Positions 16,779 to 27,148 of a stretch of 62,666 bases of DNA are shown piece after piece. Within the stretch, counting starts at the first letter, position 1; each line of letters opens with the position of its first letter. Below the pieces are notes generated by a model. The model ran no database searches. It was not told where the DNA came from and saw only the letters and a program-made list of their open reading frames with translations. This DNA comes from Defluviicoccus sp. (GTDB lineage Bacteria > Pseudomonadota > Alphaproteobacteria > Rhodospirillales > Defluviicoccaceae). The DNA is taken from positions 1 to 62,666 of the forward strand of contig JARSSM010000028.1 of assembly GCA_029624735.1 (NCBI GenBank), written 5' to 3'. A program made the translations under genes and the position numbers.

Positions 16779-17690
16779 ATGGACCTGACACCTGAGCAAC
16801 ACGCGGAGATCGAGGCCCTGCGCCAAAGCCGGGCCGACACCCGGCGGCCCACCGTGCCGGCGCTGGAAGAGATCCTGTTTCAGCCGATCCCTGTGCTCGA
16901 CCACGGCTTCGTGCGGGTCGTCGATTACATGGGGGACGATGGCGCGATCGTGCAGGCGGCGCGGGTCTCGTATGGCCGCGGCACCAGGCGCGTGCAGGAC
17001 GACGCCGGCCTGATCCGCTACCTCATGCGGCACCGGCACACGACGCCGTTCGAGATGTGCGAGATCAAGTATCACGTCAAGCTGCCGATCTTCGTCGCCC
17101 GGCAGTGGATCCGCCACCGCACTGCCAGCGTAAACGAGTACTCCGCCCGCTATTCGGTCCTCGACCGCGAATACTATCTGCCGGCGCCGGAGCATCTCGC
17201 CGCCCAGGCGCGCGACAACCGCCAGGGCCGAGGCGAGGTGTTGACGAGCGAGGCTGCGGCGGACGTATTGGCGCTCCTGCGCGCCGATGCCGAGCGCTGT
17301 TATGCTCATTACGAGGAAATGCTCGATCCGGAAGGCTTAGGCCTCGCCCGCGAGCTGGCGCGGATCAACCTGACGCTCAACACGTACACCCAATGGTACT
17401 GGAAGATCGACCTGCATAATCTGTTACATTTCTTGAGCTTACGCGTTGATCCGCATGCACAGCATGAGATCCGCGTCTATGCCGAGGCGATGCTGGAGAC
17501 GGTCCGGCGCTGGGTGCCGCTGGCGGCGCAGGCATTCCTCGATTACCGCTTAGGCGCGGTAACGGTCTCGGCGGGGGGGCTGAGCGTCATCCGCCGGCTG
17601 CTCAAGGGGGAGACGGTCACCGCTGGGACGAGCGGCCTCAGTCCCCGCGAGTGGCGCGAACTGATGGCAGTCCTTGAGCAAGGCGGCTAG
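16779..17690 (+). CDS. thyX: Flavin-dependent thymidylate synthase ThyX
   Basis: 303 residues from the ATG at 16779. The ThyX signature [13 protein letters not shown] is at residues 112-124, preceded by [28 protein letters not shown]. The enzyme makes dTMP from dUMP using FAD, NADPH and methylenetetrahydrofolate. The C-terminal half keeps [27 protein letters not shown]. It ends convergently, 24 bp before the chemoreceptor stop codon. Sequence before residue 1 in the same frame is tmRNA promoter DNA, so the earlier start at 16728 is rejected. Confidence 0.95.
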   Translation: MDLTPEQHAEIEALRQSRADTRRPTVPALEEILFQPIPVLDHGFVRVVDYMGDDGAIVQAARVSYGRGTRRVQDDAGLIRYLMRHRHTTPFEMCEIKYHVKLPIFVARQWIRHRTASVNEYSARYSVLDREYYLPAPEHLAAQARDNRQGRGEVLTSEAAADVLALLRADAERCYAHYEEMLDPEGLGLARELARINLTLNTYTQWYWKIDLHNLLHFLSLRVDPHAQHEIRVYAEAMLETVRRWVPLAAQAFLDYRLGAVTVSAGGLSVIRRLLKGETVTAGTSGLSPREWRELMAVLEQGG

Positions 17691-17714
17691 GCGAAACGCG
17701 CGGAACGTCCTCAC

Positions 17715-19403
17715 TCAGGCGGCGCGGACGTGCTCGACGAAGCGGACGACAGCAGTTCTTAGCGTAGCCGACTGACCGCCAAGGCTGGTCGCGGCCGTCA
17801 CCACGTGCTGCGCCGCCGAGCCGGCCTCGACCGAGGCGGTGCTGACCTCGCCGATGGTGCTGAGGATGTTGCGGGCATCGGACGCCGCGGCATCCACCTT
17901 CTCTGCAATCGCCCGGCTGGCCACACCCTGCTGCTCGACCGCCGCCGCAATCTCGCAGGCGCGATCCTGCAGTTTGGCAACGGTGCCGGAGATCCGGTGG
18001 ATTGCGCCGGCTGCATCCTCGGTTGCGCTCTGAATGCCCTTGATCTGGCACGCGATCTGTTTTGTGGCCTGGGCCGTCTGGTTGGCGAGGCTCTTGACCT
18101 CGGCGGCGACAACGGCAAACCCCTTGCCGGCGGTGCCGGCGCGCGCCGCCTCGATGGTGGCGTTGAGGGCAAGAAGGTTGGTGTTCTCGGCGATCGAGGA
18201 GATGATGCTGGTGATCTCGCCGATCTTTGCGGACGCGGTCAGCAGAGAATCAATTTCCGCGCGGCTGTGTTCCGCCTCGCTTGCCACATCTTTGGCGATC
18301 GTGAGCGATTCGGCCGCCTGACTGCCGATCTTGGCGATCGAGGCCGAGAGCTGCCCGGCCGCGGCGGCGATACAGCTGACGCCGTCGGTGGCGCGCTCGG
18401 CGGCGCCGCTGACCCGTTGCGCGCGTTCGCTGGTCGCACGGCTCGCGGATGTCATGGTGGCAGAGCAGGCGCGCAGGTCGTCGGCGCGGCTCAGAACTTC
18501 ACCCACGACAGTGCCAACGGTGGTCTCGAACGTCTCCGCCATCTCGGTGAGGAGTGCCCGTTTCTCCTCCGCAGTCTTTGCCTCACCCTTCGTCTGCAAT
18601 TCCTGCAGCCGTCGGCGCTCGACCGCGTTATCCTTGAGCACCAGCATTGCCGCCGCAAGGCGACCGACTTCGTCCTGACGACGGACGCTAGGGATTTCCG
18701 TTTCGAGATCGTCCTCAGCCAGCCTGCTCACCACCTTGGTCAGATTCAGGAGGGGACGCAGCATGTTTCGCAGCAAGAGAAACATGCCTGCCGCGATGGC
18801 CGCCACCAGGCCTCCGATCACAACGCCAGCCATCTTGAGTTGGCGCAGCGGCGCCAGGAACTCCTCTTGCGGGATACCGACGAAGAGAGCGCCGATGACG
18901 GCCTTGTTCCCGTCGATGATCGGCTCGTAGACGCTGAGATAGATTGTGTTGCTGATTTCGGTTGTCCCGATGTAGGCCGTTGCGCTCTTGAACAAGGCGT
19001 CGTGGGCTTCGCCGGGCGGAAGGTGCGCTCCGGCCGCCGACGAACCGTCGGCGCGGCGCAGCGTCGTTACGAGATAGGTATCACCGGCGAGAATGGTCGC
19101 GTCCCCGCCGCCGACGGTGGCAATGGCCTTGACGATGTCCTCAGCGTCGTTGAGCGGCACCAGGCCGGAATAGAGCTTATCGTTGAAGAGGCGGAATCCG
19201 GCTTCGTGGGTGTCTAGTCGGCGGATCAGATCCCACAGCTGGGTCATGTTACTCTTGAGCTGCTGGCGTGCCGCCTTTTCGATGTTGGCGCTGGTCAGCG
19301 AGTATGCGACCGCAAACACTGCCGCACTCGCGAGCACCATGCCGAAAAAGCTGATGGCCAACAGTTTGGTTGCGATCGAGAGTTCGGATAAACGCGCCAG
19401 CAT
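17715..19403 (-). CDS. Methyl-accepting chemotaxis protein
   Basis: 562 residues from the ATG at 19403 (a GTG at 19412 is possible). Order: TM1 (about 13-38); a periplasmic single-Cache-like domain (about 40-190) with [19 protein letters not shown] and [23 protein letters not shown]2 (about 195-212); HAMP; then the cytoplasmic signalling domain with the hairpin tip [37 protein letters not shown]. It senses an unknown ligand and controls CheA. No che genes are nearby. The C-terminus lacks a CheR-tethering pentapeptide. Confidence 0.93.
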   Translation of the reverse strand: MLARLSELSIATKLLAISFFGMVLASAAVFAVAYSLTSANIEKAARQQLKSNMTQLWDLIRRLDTHEAGFRLFNDKLYSGLVPLNDAEDIVKAIATVGGGDATILAGDTYLVTTLRRADGSSAAGAHLPPGEAHDALFKSATAYIGTTEISNTIYLSVYEPIIDGNKAVIGALFVGIPQEEFLAPLRQLKMAGVVIGGLVAAIAAGMFLLLRNMLRPLLNLTKVVSRLAEDDLETEIPSVRRQDEVGRLAAAMLVLKDNAVERRRLQELQTKGEAKTAEEKRALLTEMAETFETTVGTVVGEVLSRADDLRACSATMTSASRATSERAQRVSGAAERATDGVSCIAAAAGQLSASIAKIGSQAAESLTIAKDVASEAEHSRAEIDSLLTASAKIGEITSIISSIAENTNLLALNATIEAARAGTAGKGFAVVAAEVKSLANQTAQATKQIACQIKGIQSATEDAAGAIHRISGTVAKLQDRACEIAAAVEQQGVASRAIAEKVDAAASDARNILSTIGEVSTASVEAGSAAQHVVTAATSLGGQSATLRTAVVRFVEHVRAA

Positions 19404-19653
19404 TACTGCCACCCCGAGTGAAGGATTGTCGCGTATATAGGACGGCAGAGCTCAACGGGGGGTTAACGCCGTATGCGTACCTCGAAGAACGTGACAAGGC
19501 GCCATCGCGAGGCGCGAGCGCAGCGAGGAAAGATTGATATTTCAATGTGCTAAAAGGGTTGGATGATTTCGCTGCCGCTCGCACTGAGACCAATTTCGAG
19601 ACTTCTGCGTGCATCTCCTCCTGTCGCAGCCGACACCCGCAAGAGCACCCTGA

Positions 19654-20784
19654 TTACGAAATAACGATTCGGGGCGCGGTCGCCGAGCGCACGGCGACGC
19701 TGGTGTCGATCGTCCTTATCAGCTTTTCGGCAATCGCCAGATAGGCACGCGCATGCTCGCCCTCAGGCACCGCAGCCACGATCGGATGGCCGGCGTCGGA
19801 GGTCTCGCGGATGACGACGTCGAGCGGAATCTCGCCCAGGAAATCCATGCCCAGCCGCTCCGCCTCCCGCTGGGCTCCGCCGTGGCCGAAAATCTCCGTA
19901 CGGTGGCCGCAGTTGGGGCAGCAGAAATAGCTCATGTTCTCGATCAGCCCCAGCACCGGCACGTTGACCTTGCGGAACATGTTCAGGCCCTTGCGGGCAT
20001 CGATCAGCGCGATGTCCTGCGGTGTCGAGACGATCACGGCACCGGCCAGCGGCACCTTCTGCGCCATCGTCAGCTGCGTGTCACCGGTGCCGGGAGGCAT
20101 GTCCACCACCATGATGTCGAGCGGGCCCCAGTTGATGTCGCGCATCATCTGCTCGAGCGCCGACTGCACCATCGGCCCGCGCCAGACGATCGGCGTGTCC
20201 TCATCGACCAGGAATGCCATCGACATCGCCTTGACGCCGTACTTGACCATCGGGTCGAGCTTCTGCCCGTCGGCGGACTGCGGCTGGCCCTCGACGCCCA
20301 ACAGCCGGCGCATCGATGGACCGTAGATGTCGGCGTCGAGAAGTCCGGTCCGCTGCCCGAGCCGGGCGAAGGCGAGAGCGAGGTTGACCGCCGTGGTCGA
20401 CTTGCCGACCCCGCCCTTGCCGGAGGCAACGGCGATAATCGCCCGCACGTCGTTCAGGAGTTGGCTACCGGCCGGCGGCTGCGGTGCCGCATGTGGATGC
20501 GCATGGCCGTGCGCTGGCGCGGCTGCCGGCTGGCGTCGCTGCGCGGTGAGGACGACGCTCACCGTCAGCGCGCCTGGCAGCGCATGCACCGTCTTCTCGG
20601 CCAGCTTGCGCAACGGCTCGAGGCGCGGACCCCGTTCGGGGTCGACCTCCAGCGTGAACGCGACATGGCCATCCTTGATGCGCAGTCCCTGGACCATGCC
20701 GAGGCTCACGACATCCCTTTTCAGATCTGGATCGACGACGCATCGGAGCGCATCGATCACCTGCTGCTCGCTGACAGTTGCCAT
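19654..20784 (-). CDS. mrp: Iron-sulfur cluster carrier Mrp/ApbC
   Basis: 376 residues from the ATG at 20784. An N-terminal MIP18/DUF59 domain (VIDALRCVVDPDLKRDVVSLGMVQGL) is joined by a His/Pro/Ala-rich linker to an ApbC P-loop ATPase with the deviant Walker A SGKGGVGKST (121-130) and DMPPGTGDTQL. The CPNC pair in MSYFCCPNCGHRTEIFG binds the bridging Fe-S cluster. It carries and transfers [4Fe-4S] clusters in the cytosol. The same frame stays open far upstream, opposite hflK, but that is antisense shadow. Divergent from hflK. Confidence 0.94.
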   Translation of the reverse strand: MATVSEQQVIDALRCVVDPDLKRDVVSLGMVQGLRIKDGHVAFTLEVDPERGPRLEPLRKLAEKTVHALPGALTVSVVLTAQRRQPAAAPAHGHAHPHAAPQPPAGSQLLNDVRAIIAVASGKGGVGKSTTAVNLALAFARLGQRTGLLDADIYGPSMRRLLGVEGQPQSADGQKLDPMVKYGVKAMSMAFLVDEDTPIVWRGPMVQSALEQMMRDINWGPLDIMVVDMPPGTGDTQLTMAQKVPLAGAVIVSTPQDIALIDARKGLNMFRKVNVPVLGLIENMSYFCCPNCGHRTEIFGHGGAQREAERLGMDFLGEIPLDVVIRETSDAGHPIVAAVPEGEHARAYLAIAEKLIRTIDTSVAVRSATAPRIVIS

Positions 20785-21003
20785 CACTTTCGATCGGTTG
20801 CGCCGCTGGACGCCCCGCCTCCTTGCCTTAAGCGTGTTGGAACAAACCGGTGCTGTTATCGCGCGAGAGGCGCCGGCCTCCATAAGAACCACTGGCCTCA
20901 ATGAGGCTCTTCCTCCATATAAGTTGCGTTGCGACAGATCCCATTCGGATCTGCCGCACGTCAAGCCTTGAGCGGCGCGGCCAGCAAAGGAGTACACAGC
21001 TAG

Positions 21004-22104
21004 ATGGCTTGGAATCCGAAGGGCGGTGGTCCCTGGGGCGGCGGCGGCGGCGGCCCTTGGGGGGGCGGCCCAACTCCGACGCCTCCACCCAACATCGAGG
21101 ACCTGCTGCGGCGGAGCCAGGAACGGTTCCAGCGGTTTGTGCCGAGCGGGATCGGCGGCGGCCGCGGCTTGCTGTTGGCGCTGGCGGCGGTCCTCGCCGT
21201 CTGGCTGGCGACCGGCTTCTACCGCGTCCAGCCAGGCGAACAGGGGGTTGAGCTGATGTTTGGCCGGTTCGTCAAGGTGACGACGCCGGGTCTGAACTAC
21301 TGGTTTCCGGCTCCGATCGGCGAGGTGTTGACGCCGAACGTCGAGCAGACCAACCAGATCACGATCGGTTTCCGCGGCGGGGAAGCGGGCGGTCGCGCCG
21401 GCGCCACGCGCGATGTGCCGCAGGAAAGCCTGATGCTGACCTCCGATCAGAACATCATCGATGTCGATTTCCTCGTGCAATGGCGTATCAAGAACGCGGC
21501 CGACTACCTGTTCAATCTGCGCGACCCGGAAACGACGGTCAAACTTGCAGCCGAGAGTGCGTTTCGCGAGGTCATGGGGCAGACCAGCCTGGAGGAGGCG
21601 CTGACCATCCGCCGGCAACAGGTCGACGATCAGACCAAGGAGCTGACGCAGGCGATCCTCGATGGTTACGGCGCTGGCGTCCTGCTGGTCGACGTCAAAC
21701 AGTTGAAGGTGGATCCGCCGGCGGAAGTGATCGATGCCTTTAACGATGTCCAGCGGGCGCGCCAGGACCAGGAGCGTTCGGTCAACGAGGCGCTCACCTA
21801 CCGCAACGACATCGTGCCGCGGGCGCGTGGCGAGGCGGAACGCATCATTCAGGATTCTGCTGCCTATCGGGAAAAGGCGGTGCGCGATGCGGAAGGCGAA
21901 GCCAAGCGCTTCATCTCCGTCCATGACGCCTATTTGACCGGTCGCGACGTGACGCTGCGCAGGCTTTACCTTGAGCGGATGCAGGACGTGCTGGCGAAGT
22001 CGGACAAGGTTGTCATTGACCCCAGCAGCGGCGGAACGGGGGTCGTGCCCTACCTGCCGTTGCCCGAGCTAAGCAGGCGCAAGGCGGAGGAGACGCGGCG
22101 ATGA
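21004..22104 (+). CDS. hflK: FtsH protease modulator HflK
   Basis: 366 residues. The Gly/Trp/Pro-rich N-terminus MAWNPKGGGPWGGGG is typical of HflK, then one TM (about 60-75, LLLALAAVLAVWLATGFYRV) and an SPFH/band-7 domain (QPGEQGVELMFGRFVKVTTPGLNYWFPAP). AAGGAG precedes the ATG. With HflC it forms the large periplasmic cage around FtsH in the inner membrane and modulates its proteolysis. Its stop codon overlaps the hflC start (ATGA). First gene of the hflK-hflC-degP run. Confidence 0.95.
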   Translation: MAWNPKGGGPWGGGGGGPWGGGPTPTPPPNIEDLLRRSQERFQRFVPSGIGGGRGLLLALAAVLAVWLATGFYRVQPGEQGVELMFGRFVKVTTPGLNYWFPAPIGEVLTPNVEQTNQITIGFRGGEAGGRAGATRDVPQESLMLTSDQNIIDVDFLVQWRIKNAADYLFNLRDPETTVKLAAESAFREVMGQTSLEEALTIRRQQVDDQTKELTQAILDGYGAGVLLVDVKQLKVDPPAEVIDAFNDVQRARQDQERSVNEALTYRNDIVPRARGEAERIIQDSAAYREKAVRDAEGEAKRFISVHDAYLTGRDVTLRRLYLERMQDVLAKSDKVVIDPSSGGTGVVPYLPLPELSRRKAEETRR

Positions 22105-22985
22105 AGCAGGCAAGGCTCGTCGGCGTAGCCGCCGTGGCGGTGGTCGCATTTGTCCTTCTCATCAGCTCGACGTTTACCGTGCGGCAGACCGAGCAGGCCC
22201 TGATCCTGCAGTTCGGCAATCCGGTGCGGGTCGTTCAGGAGCCGGGCTTGGGCTTCAAGCTCCCCTTCATCCAGAACGTCGAGTTCTTCGAGCGGCGGAT
22301 CCTCGATCTCGATCCACCGACACAGGAAGTGCTCCTGGTTGATCAAAAGCGAATCAATGTCGATGCGTTCGCCCGTTACCGGATCGTCGATCCGTTGCGG
22401 TTCAAGCAGCGGGCGGTGAGTGACGCCAACTTCCGGCTGATTTTCGGTGGGAGACTGAACTCGGTCGTGCGGACTGAGGTCGCGCGCAGTGGTCTTGGCG
22501 ACATCCTCTCGACCGAGCGCGCGCAAATCATGCTGCGCATCAAGGAAACGATGAAGGCTCAGGCGCCCGAGTTCGGTGTCGAGGTCGTCGATGTGCGCAT
22601 CGGCCGCACCGATCTGCCGGAGACGACCAGCCAGGCGGTGTTCAACCGCATGCGTTCCGACCGCGTCGCGCAGGCGGCGCAGCTCCGTGCCGAGGGCGAA
22701 CAGCAGAAGGCGACGATCCAGGCCGAGGCTGATCGCACGCGTACAGTCATCTTGGCCGATGCCAGCCGGCAGGCACAGATCAATCGCGGTCAGGGTGACG
22801 CGGAGAAGACGAAGATTCTCAACGAGGCGTATGGCCGTGATCTGTTTTTCTTCGATTTCTATCGGTCTCTCGAAGCCTATAGTGCGCTGACCGCTCCCGG
22901 TTCGACGATGGTGCTCAGCCCGACCAGCGAGTTCTTCCGTTTCTTTCTCGGCACGCAGCCAGACCAGGGCACCGTCAAGCGCTGA
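22101..22985 (+). CDS. hflC: FtsH protease modulator HflC
   Basis: 294 residues. One N-terminal TM (VGVAAVAVVAFVLLISSTF), then a band-7 domain (VRQTEQALILQFGNPVRVVQEPGLGFKLPFIQNVEFFERRILDLD). A coiled-coil part follows with MRSDRVAQAAQLRAEGEQQKATIQAEAD. The C-terminal segment FFDFYRSLEAYS...MVLSPTSEFFRFF is characteristic of HflC. It pairs with HflK in the FtsH-associated complex and is translationally coupled to it. Confidence 0.95.
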   Translation: MKQARLVGVAAVAVVAFVLLISSTFTVRQTEQALILQFGNPVRVVQEPGLGFKLPFIQNVEFFERRILDLDPPTQEVLLVDQKRINVDAFARYRIVDPLRFKQRAVSDANFRLIFGGRLNSVVRTEVARSGLGDILSTERAQIMLRIKETMKAQAPEFGVEVVDVRIGRTDLPETTSQAVFNRMRSDRVAQAAQLRAEGEQQKATIQAEADRTRTVILADASRQAQINRGQGDAEKTKILNEAYGRDLFFFDFYRSLEAYSALTAPGSTMVLSPTSEFFRFFLGTQPDQGTVKR

Positions 22986-23215
22986 CCGCAGCGGGCGAGG
23001 GGCTTATTTGAGGCTTCTCGCCGGCTGGCTGCCGCGACCAGGCACGCGGCGCTACGCCCTTCAGTCCTGCGTTCACGCCGACTGAAGAGGGCGTTATCGA
23101 CACCTGCAGCGGCACGAAGGGGTCGACGCAATAGATATTGCCGCATGGCATGGCGATCGTGTATTCGCCACATTGGAACGCCCGCGGATGCTTCGCGGAT
23201 TAGGAATGAGTCAGG

Positions 23216-24703
23216 ATGACCCCACAGTTTGGCCGTTTCAAGGCTGAATCAGGCGCCGACCACCTGCGCGCGCCGATGACGCGCTGGATGATCGCGCTCG
23301 TTGTTCTGCTTTTCTTCTCTGCTCCGGCGCTGGCGCGGACCGCGCCCGACAGCTTTGCTGAACTCGCTGAGCGTTTGCTGCCGTCGGTGGTCAACATCTC
23401 GACCACCCAGACGGCAGAGGGGCAGTCGGGGATCGAGGTTCCGGTGGTTCCGCCCGGCTCGCCGTTCGAGGACTTTTTCAAGGAGTTCTTCGAGCGCAAT
23501 CAGCCGCGGCAGCGGCAACGGCGGGCGACGTCGCTCGGTTCGGGCTTCGTCATTGATGCCAGGGGCTACGTTATCACCAACAATCACGTCATCCAGGACG
23601 CCGACGAGATCTCCGTGATCTTGCAGGATGAATCGCGGATTGAGGCCAAGGTCATCGGCCGCGATCCGAAGACCGACATCGCGGTCCTTAAGGTCGAGCC
23701 GTCCGACAAGCTGAAGCCCGCCCGCTTTGGCGACTCCGACATCGCCCGTGTCGGCGACTGGGTCGTTGCGATTGGCAATCCGTTCGGCTTCGGCGGGTCG
23801 GTGACGGCGGGGATCATCTCCGCCCGTGGCCGTGATATTAATGCCGGGCCCTATGACGACTTCCTGCAGACCGATGCGGCCATCAATCGCGGCAATTCCG
23901 GCGGGCCGATCTTTAATCTCCAGGGCGAGGTCATCGGCATCGCCACCGCGATATTCTCGCCTTCCGGCGGCAGCATCGGCATCGGCTTTGCGATCCCTGC
24001 CAACAGTGCGCGGCCGGTCATCGAGCAGCTGATTAAGCACGGGGCGGTCCGCCGCGGCTGGCTTGGTGTGCGCATCCAGTCGGTGACGGACGAGATCGCT
24101 GACACGCTGGGCCTGAAGGGCGTGTCCGGCGCGCTGGTCGCCAGTGTCATCGACAATGGTCCGGCAAAGAAAGCCGACATCCGGGCCGGCGACGTCATCT
24201 TGGAGTTTGACGGCAAACCGATCGACCAGATGCGCAAACTGCCCCGCATTGTTGCCGAGACGGAAGTCGGAAAGGCCGTTGACGTGAAGGTCTGGCGCGG
24301 CAACAAGCCCGTCACCGTGAAAGTGACGGTGGCGGCGCTGGAGGAAACCGAAGAGGTCGCTGCAGCGACGACGCGGGCGCCGAATGAAACGCCAAAGGCG
24401 TCGATTCCCGGTGTCGGTCTGGCCGTTGCGGCGCTCAACGACCGCCTGCGCAGTGATTTCGGCCTGGACGAAGATGCGAAGGGGCTGGTCGTGACCGCCA
24501 TCGACGCCGGTGGGCCTGCGGCCGAGCAAGGCATCAAGCCGGGCGATCTGATTGTCGAGGTGAGTCAGGAACCGGTCACGACGCCGGACCAGATGGCAGC
24601 CAAGGTCACTGCGGCGCGCGAATCCGGAAAGAAGTCGATCCTGCTGCTGATCGAGGGCGATGCCGGCCTGCGCTTCGTCGCCCTGCGGCTCGCTGCCAAC
24701 TAG
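23216..24703 (+). CDS. degP: Periplasmic serine protease Do/DegP
   Basis: 495 residues from the ATG at 23216; a second in-frame ATG at 23276 would give a more conventional signal peptide (MTRWMIALVVLLFFSAPALA). The trypsin-like triad is His124 (ITNNHV), Asp154 (KTDIAVLKV) and Ser228 (RGNSGGP). Two PDZ domains follow (about 270-370 and 400-495), the first starting WLGVRIQSVTDEIADTLGL. It degrades or refolds damaged envelope proteins. It lies 230 bp after hflC, an established neighbourhood in Alphaproteobacteria. The Shine-Dalgarno match at 23216 is weak. Confidence 0.94.
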   Translation: MTPQFGRFKAESGADHLRAPMTRWMIALVVLLFFSAPALARTAPDSFAELAERLLPSVVNISTTQTAEGQSGIEVPVVPPGSPFEDFFKEFFERNQPRQRQRRATSLGSGFVIDARGYVITNNHVIQDADEISVILQDESRIEAKVIGRDPKTDIAVLKVEPSDKLKPARFGDSDIARVGDWVVAIGNPFGFGGSVTAGIISARGRDINAGPYDDFLQTDAAINRGNSGGPIFNLQGEVIGIATAIFSPSGGSIGIGFAIPANSARPVIEQLIKHGAVRRGWLGVRIQSVTDEIADTLGLKGVSGALVASVIDNGPAKKADIRAGDVILEFDGKPIDQMRKLPRIVAETEVGKAVDVKVWRGNKPVTVKVTVAALEETEEVAAATTRAPNETPKASIPGVGLAVAALNDRLRSDFGLDEDAKGLVVTAIDAGGPAAEQGIKPGDLIVEVSQEPVTTPDQMAAKVTAARESGKKSILLLIEGDAGLRFVALRLAAN

Positions 24704-24718
24704 GGTCGTCCGCCCGCC

Positions 24719-25945
24719 ATGCCTGCGCTCATTCAGCCGTTTCGCGCCATCCGGCCGACCGCGCGTTCAGCGCCTGACGTTGCGGCGCGGCCCTATGATG
24801 TCGTGACTGCGGCTGAGGCGCGCGAGCAGGCCCAGGGCAAGCCCTGGAGCTTCCTGCATGTCTCCCGCGCCGAGATCGATTGCCCTCCCGGCACCGATCC
24901 TTATGACAGCGCCGTCTACAAGGCGGCGGCGCAAGCCTTCGCCCGCATGCAGGCCGAGGGCGTGCTGGTCCGCGAAGACCTCCCCGCCCTTTATGCCTAC
25001 CGGATGACGGCCGGCAGCCACGTCCAGACCGGGATTGCCGCCGCCGCTTCGATCGAGGCGTACGAGTGCAACCGCATCCGCCGGCATGAACTCACCCGGC
25101 CGGACAAGGAACGCGACCGCACGCGGCAGATCGCAGCCGTTGGCGCGCACACCGGCCCGGTGCTGGTCGCGCATCCGCCGTCGGGAGCGGTCACGAACGC
25201 GCTTGCGGCTGTCACTGCGGCAACACCGATCGCCGATGCGACGACGGTGGACGGCACGCGGCATCAGGTCTGGGCCATCACGGAAGCGGCTGCGGTCGAA
25301 CATCTCGTCGGCGCGTTCGAGGCGATGCCGGCGATCTATATCGCCGATGGCCATCATCGGTCGGCCGCCGCCGCCCGGCTGGTTCGGGAGGGCGGCGCGC
25401 CCGCAGTTGACGCCCGCTTCCTCATTGTCAGCTTCCCGGCCGACGAACTGCACGTGCTCGATTACAACCGGGTCGTCCGCGACCTTGCGGGCCTCAGCGG
25501 CGGGGCCTTCCTCGATCGGATCGCTGAAACCTTTACGGTGGCGCCGGCGCCCGCCGCCTGCCGCCCGGAGAAGCGCGGCAGCTTCACGATGTTCCTCAAT
25601 GGCGGTTGGTACCGCCTGGAGCTGCGCCAGCCGCCTTCGCCCGATCGGCCCGCGCGCGAGCGGCTCGACGTCAGCTTGTTGTCCGAGCACTTGCTCACGC
25701 CTGTGCTGGGCATCGGCGATCCGCGCACTGATCCCCGGATCGATTTCGTTGGTGGCGGCCGTGGCCTCGCAGGGCTGGAGGAACGGGTTCGATCAGGCGA
25801 TGCGGCCGTGGCATTCGCGCTCTATCCGACCGCGTTTGCCGATGTGATCGCGGTCGCGGATGCCGGCGACGTGATGCCGCCGAAATCGACGTGGTTCGAG
25901 CCGAAGCTTGCCGACGGCCTTCTCTCCCTGCCGCTCGCTCCCTGA
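24719..25945 (+). CDS. DUF1015 family protein
   Basis: 408 residues, the usual length for DUF1015. Family features include the start PALIQPFRAIRPTARSAPDVAARPYDV, the TGIAAAASIEAYECNRIRRHELTRPDKERDR block, and YIADGHHRSAAAARL with its His-His pair. The function is not established; the family is often described as an HTH-like or uncharacterised conserved protein. It starts 16 bp after degP and is likely in the same transcript. Confidence 0.88.
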   Translation: MPALIQPFRAIRPTARSAPDVAARPYDVVTAAEAREQAQGKPWSFLHVSRAEIDCPPGTDPYDSAVYKAAAQAFARMQAEGVLVREDLPALYAYRMTAGSHVQTGIAAAASIEAYECNRIRRHELTRPDKERDRTRQIAAVGAHTGPVLVAHPPSGAVTNALAAVTAATPIADATTVDGTRHQVWAITEAAAVEHLVGAFEAMPAIYIADGHHRSAAAARLVREGGAPAVDARFLIVSFPADELHVLDYNRVVRDLAGLSGGAFLDRIAETFTVAPAPAACRPEKRGSFTMFLNGGWYRLELRQPPSPDRPARERLDVSLLSEHLLTPVLGIGDPRTDPRIDFVGGGRGLAGLEERVRSGDAAVAFALYPTAFADVIAVADAGDVMPPKSTWFEPKLADGLLSLPLAP

Positions 25946-26080
25946 CGAGAAGCTGGCTGGCGCCGGCTGGACAAGAACAGAGGCCGCACGAACACGGGCC
26001 TTTCGGGCAGCGTTGGCCCCAATCTTGCCAGTTAGCGATTCGCGCCGTCTTTGTTCGTTCTGTGTTCATCTCTCAAGACG

Positions 26081-27031
26081 ATGACCGGTGATCGGCCGGT
26101 CCTGATCCTCGCCGGACCGACCGGCAGCGGCAAGTCGGCACTGGCGCTCGCGCTCGCATCCAAGTTTGCCGGCACGGTTATCAACGCCGACAGCATGCAG
26201 GTGTACGCCGAACTGCGCGTGCTGACGGCGCGGCCCAGCCCGGCGGACGAAGAGCTAGTGCCGCACCGTCTCTACGGGGTCGCTCCCGCAAGCGAACGCT
26301 GGTCCGTCGGCCGTTGGCTGGCGGCGGCGCGGATGGAAATTGAGGCGGCGTGGCAGGTTGGCCGGCTGCCCGTCGTGACAGGCGGCACCGGGCTCTATCT
26401 CAAGGCGCTGACGGAAGGCTTGAGCCCACTGCCGGCCGTGTCGGCGGAGCTTTGCCGCGATCTCGAGGCTCTCTATGAGCAGGAGGGGGGAGCCAAGTTT
26501 CGGGAGCGCTTGCGGTCGTTCGATCCGGACGCGGCTGCGCGCTTGCCGGCGACGGATCGGCAGCGGCTGGTCCGGGCGATGGCGGTGGCGCGCGGCACCG
26601 GGCGGGCGTTGACCGCGTGGCATGAAATCCATCCGCCGCGGCCGGCGCTTGCCGCGCGCTTTGCGACCATAATGCTGCTGCCGCCGCGCGAGGATCTCTA
26701 TCGCCGGCTCGATACCCGGTTTCTCGCTATGCTGGCGAACGGCGCTGTGCCTGAGGTCCAGCGGCTGCTCGATCTCAACCTTGATGCCGGGCTGCCGGCC
26801 ATGAAGGCGCTCGGCGTCGCTGAGTTGGCTCGCTTTCTCAAGGGTGAAACGACCCTGGCGCAGGCATGCGCCCAGGGCCAAGCGGCAACGCGCCGCTACG
26901 CGAAACGGCAGCTGACGTGGCTCCGGCACCAGATGACCGCCAGCCTCGTGATTGAAGACGAGGCACCGGAAGAGGCATGCGCCAGCGCGGAGGCTTTCAT
27001 GCGCGCCTTCTTGTTGACCCCTGGTCCCTGA
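26081..27031 (+). CDS. miaA: tRNA dimethylallyltransferase MiaA
   Basis: 316 residues from the ATG at 26081. The P-loop AGPTGSGKSALALALA is at the N-terminus. The substrate-binding DSMQVYAELRVLTARPSPADE region, VTGGTGLYLKALTEGL and the C-terminal ATRRYAKRQLTWLR are all present. It transfers a dimethylallyl group to A37 of tRNAs that read U-starting codons. The 26051 start would be a TTG and is not needed. It stands between the DUF1015 gene and ilvB. Confidence 0.95.
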   Translation: MTGDRPVLILAGPTGSGKSALALALASKFAGTVINADSMQVYAELRVLTARPSPADEELVPHRLYGVAPASERWSVGRWLAAARMEIEAAWQVGRLPVVTGGTGLYLKALTEGLSPLPAVSAELCRDLEALYEQEGGAKFRERLRSFDPDAAARLPATDRQRLVRAMAVARGTGRALTAWHEIHPPRPALAARFATIMLLPPREDLYRRLDTRFLAMLANGAVPEVQRLLDLNLDAGLPAMKALGVAELARFLKGETTLAQACAQGQAATRRYAKRQLTWLRHQMTASLVIEDEAPEEACASAEAFMRAFLLTPGP

Positions 27032-27065
27032 GCGACTAGGTTTCGGGTCCCAAGCTGTCACGCGG

Positions 27066-27087
27066 ACCGCCGGGGGGGCGGTTTTTT
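27066..27087 (+). terminator. Intrinsic terminator between miaA and ilvB
   Basis: ACCGCC, five G, GGCGGT, then a run of T. It lies 35 bp after the miaA stop and 62 bp before ilvB. It could end the miaA transcript or act as an attenuator for ilvB, but I find no branched-chain-rich leader peptide in front of it. Confidence 0.7.
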
Positions 27088-27148
27088 GCCGGCGGTGGTT
27101 ACAATCCCCATATCTGCCGCAGTCGCTTAGCTTTGCCAGGAGTAGCAG

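Noticed and set aside
16506..17309. 267-codon minus-strand frame opposite thyX
   Set aside because: It overlaps ThyX in antisense and runs into the tmRNA; no homology.
19533..19546. ATTGATATTTCAAT as an FNR/FixK-type box upstream of mrp
   Set aside because: The half-sites are spaced by 4 rather than 6 bases, so it does not fit the FNR pattern TTGA-N6-TCAA.
20785..21924. N-terminal extension of the mrp reading frame to 756 codons
   Set aside because: The extension lies opposite hflK and in the divergent promoter region. Mrp homologues start at the ATG at 20784.
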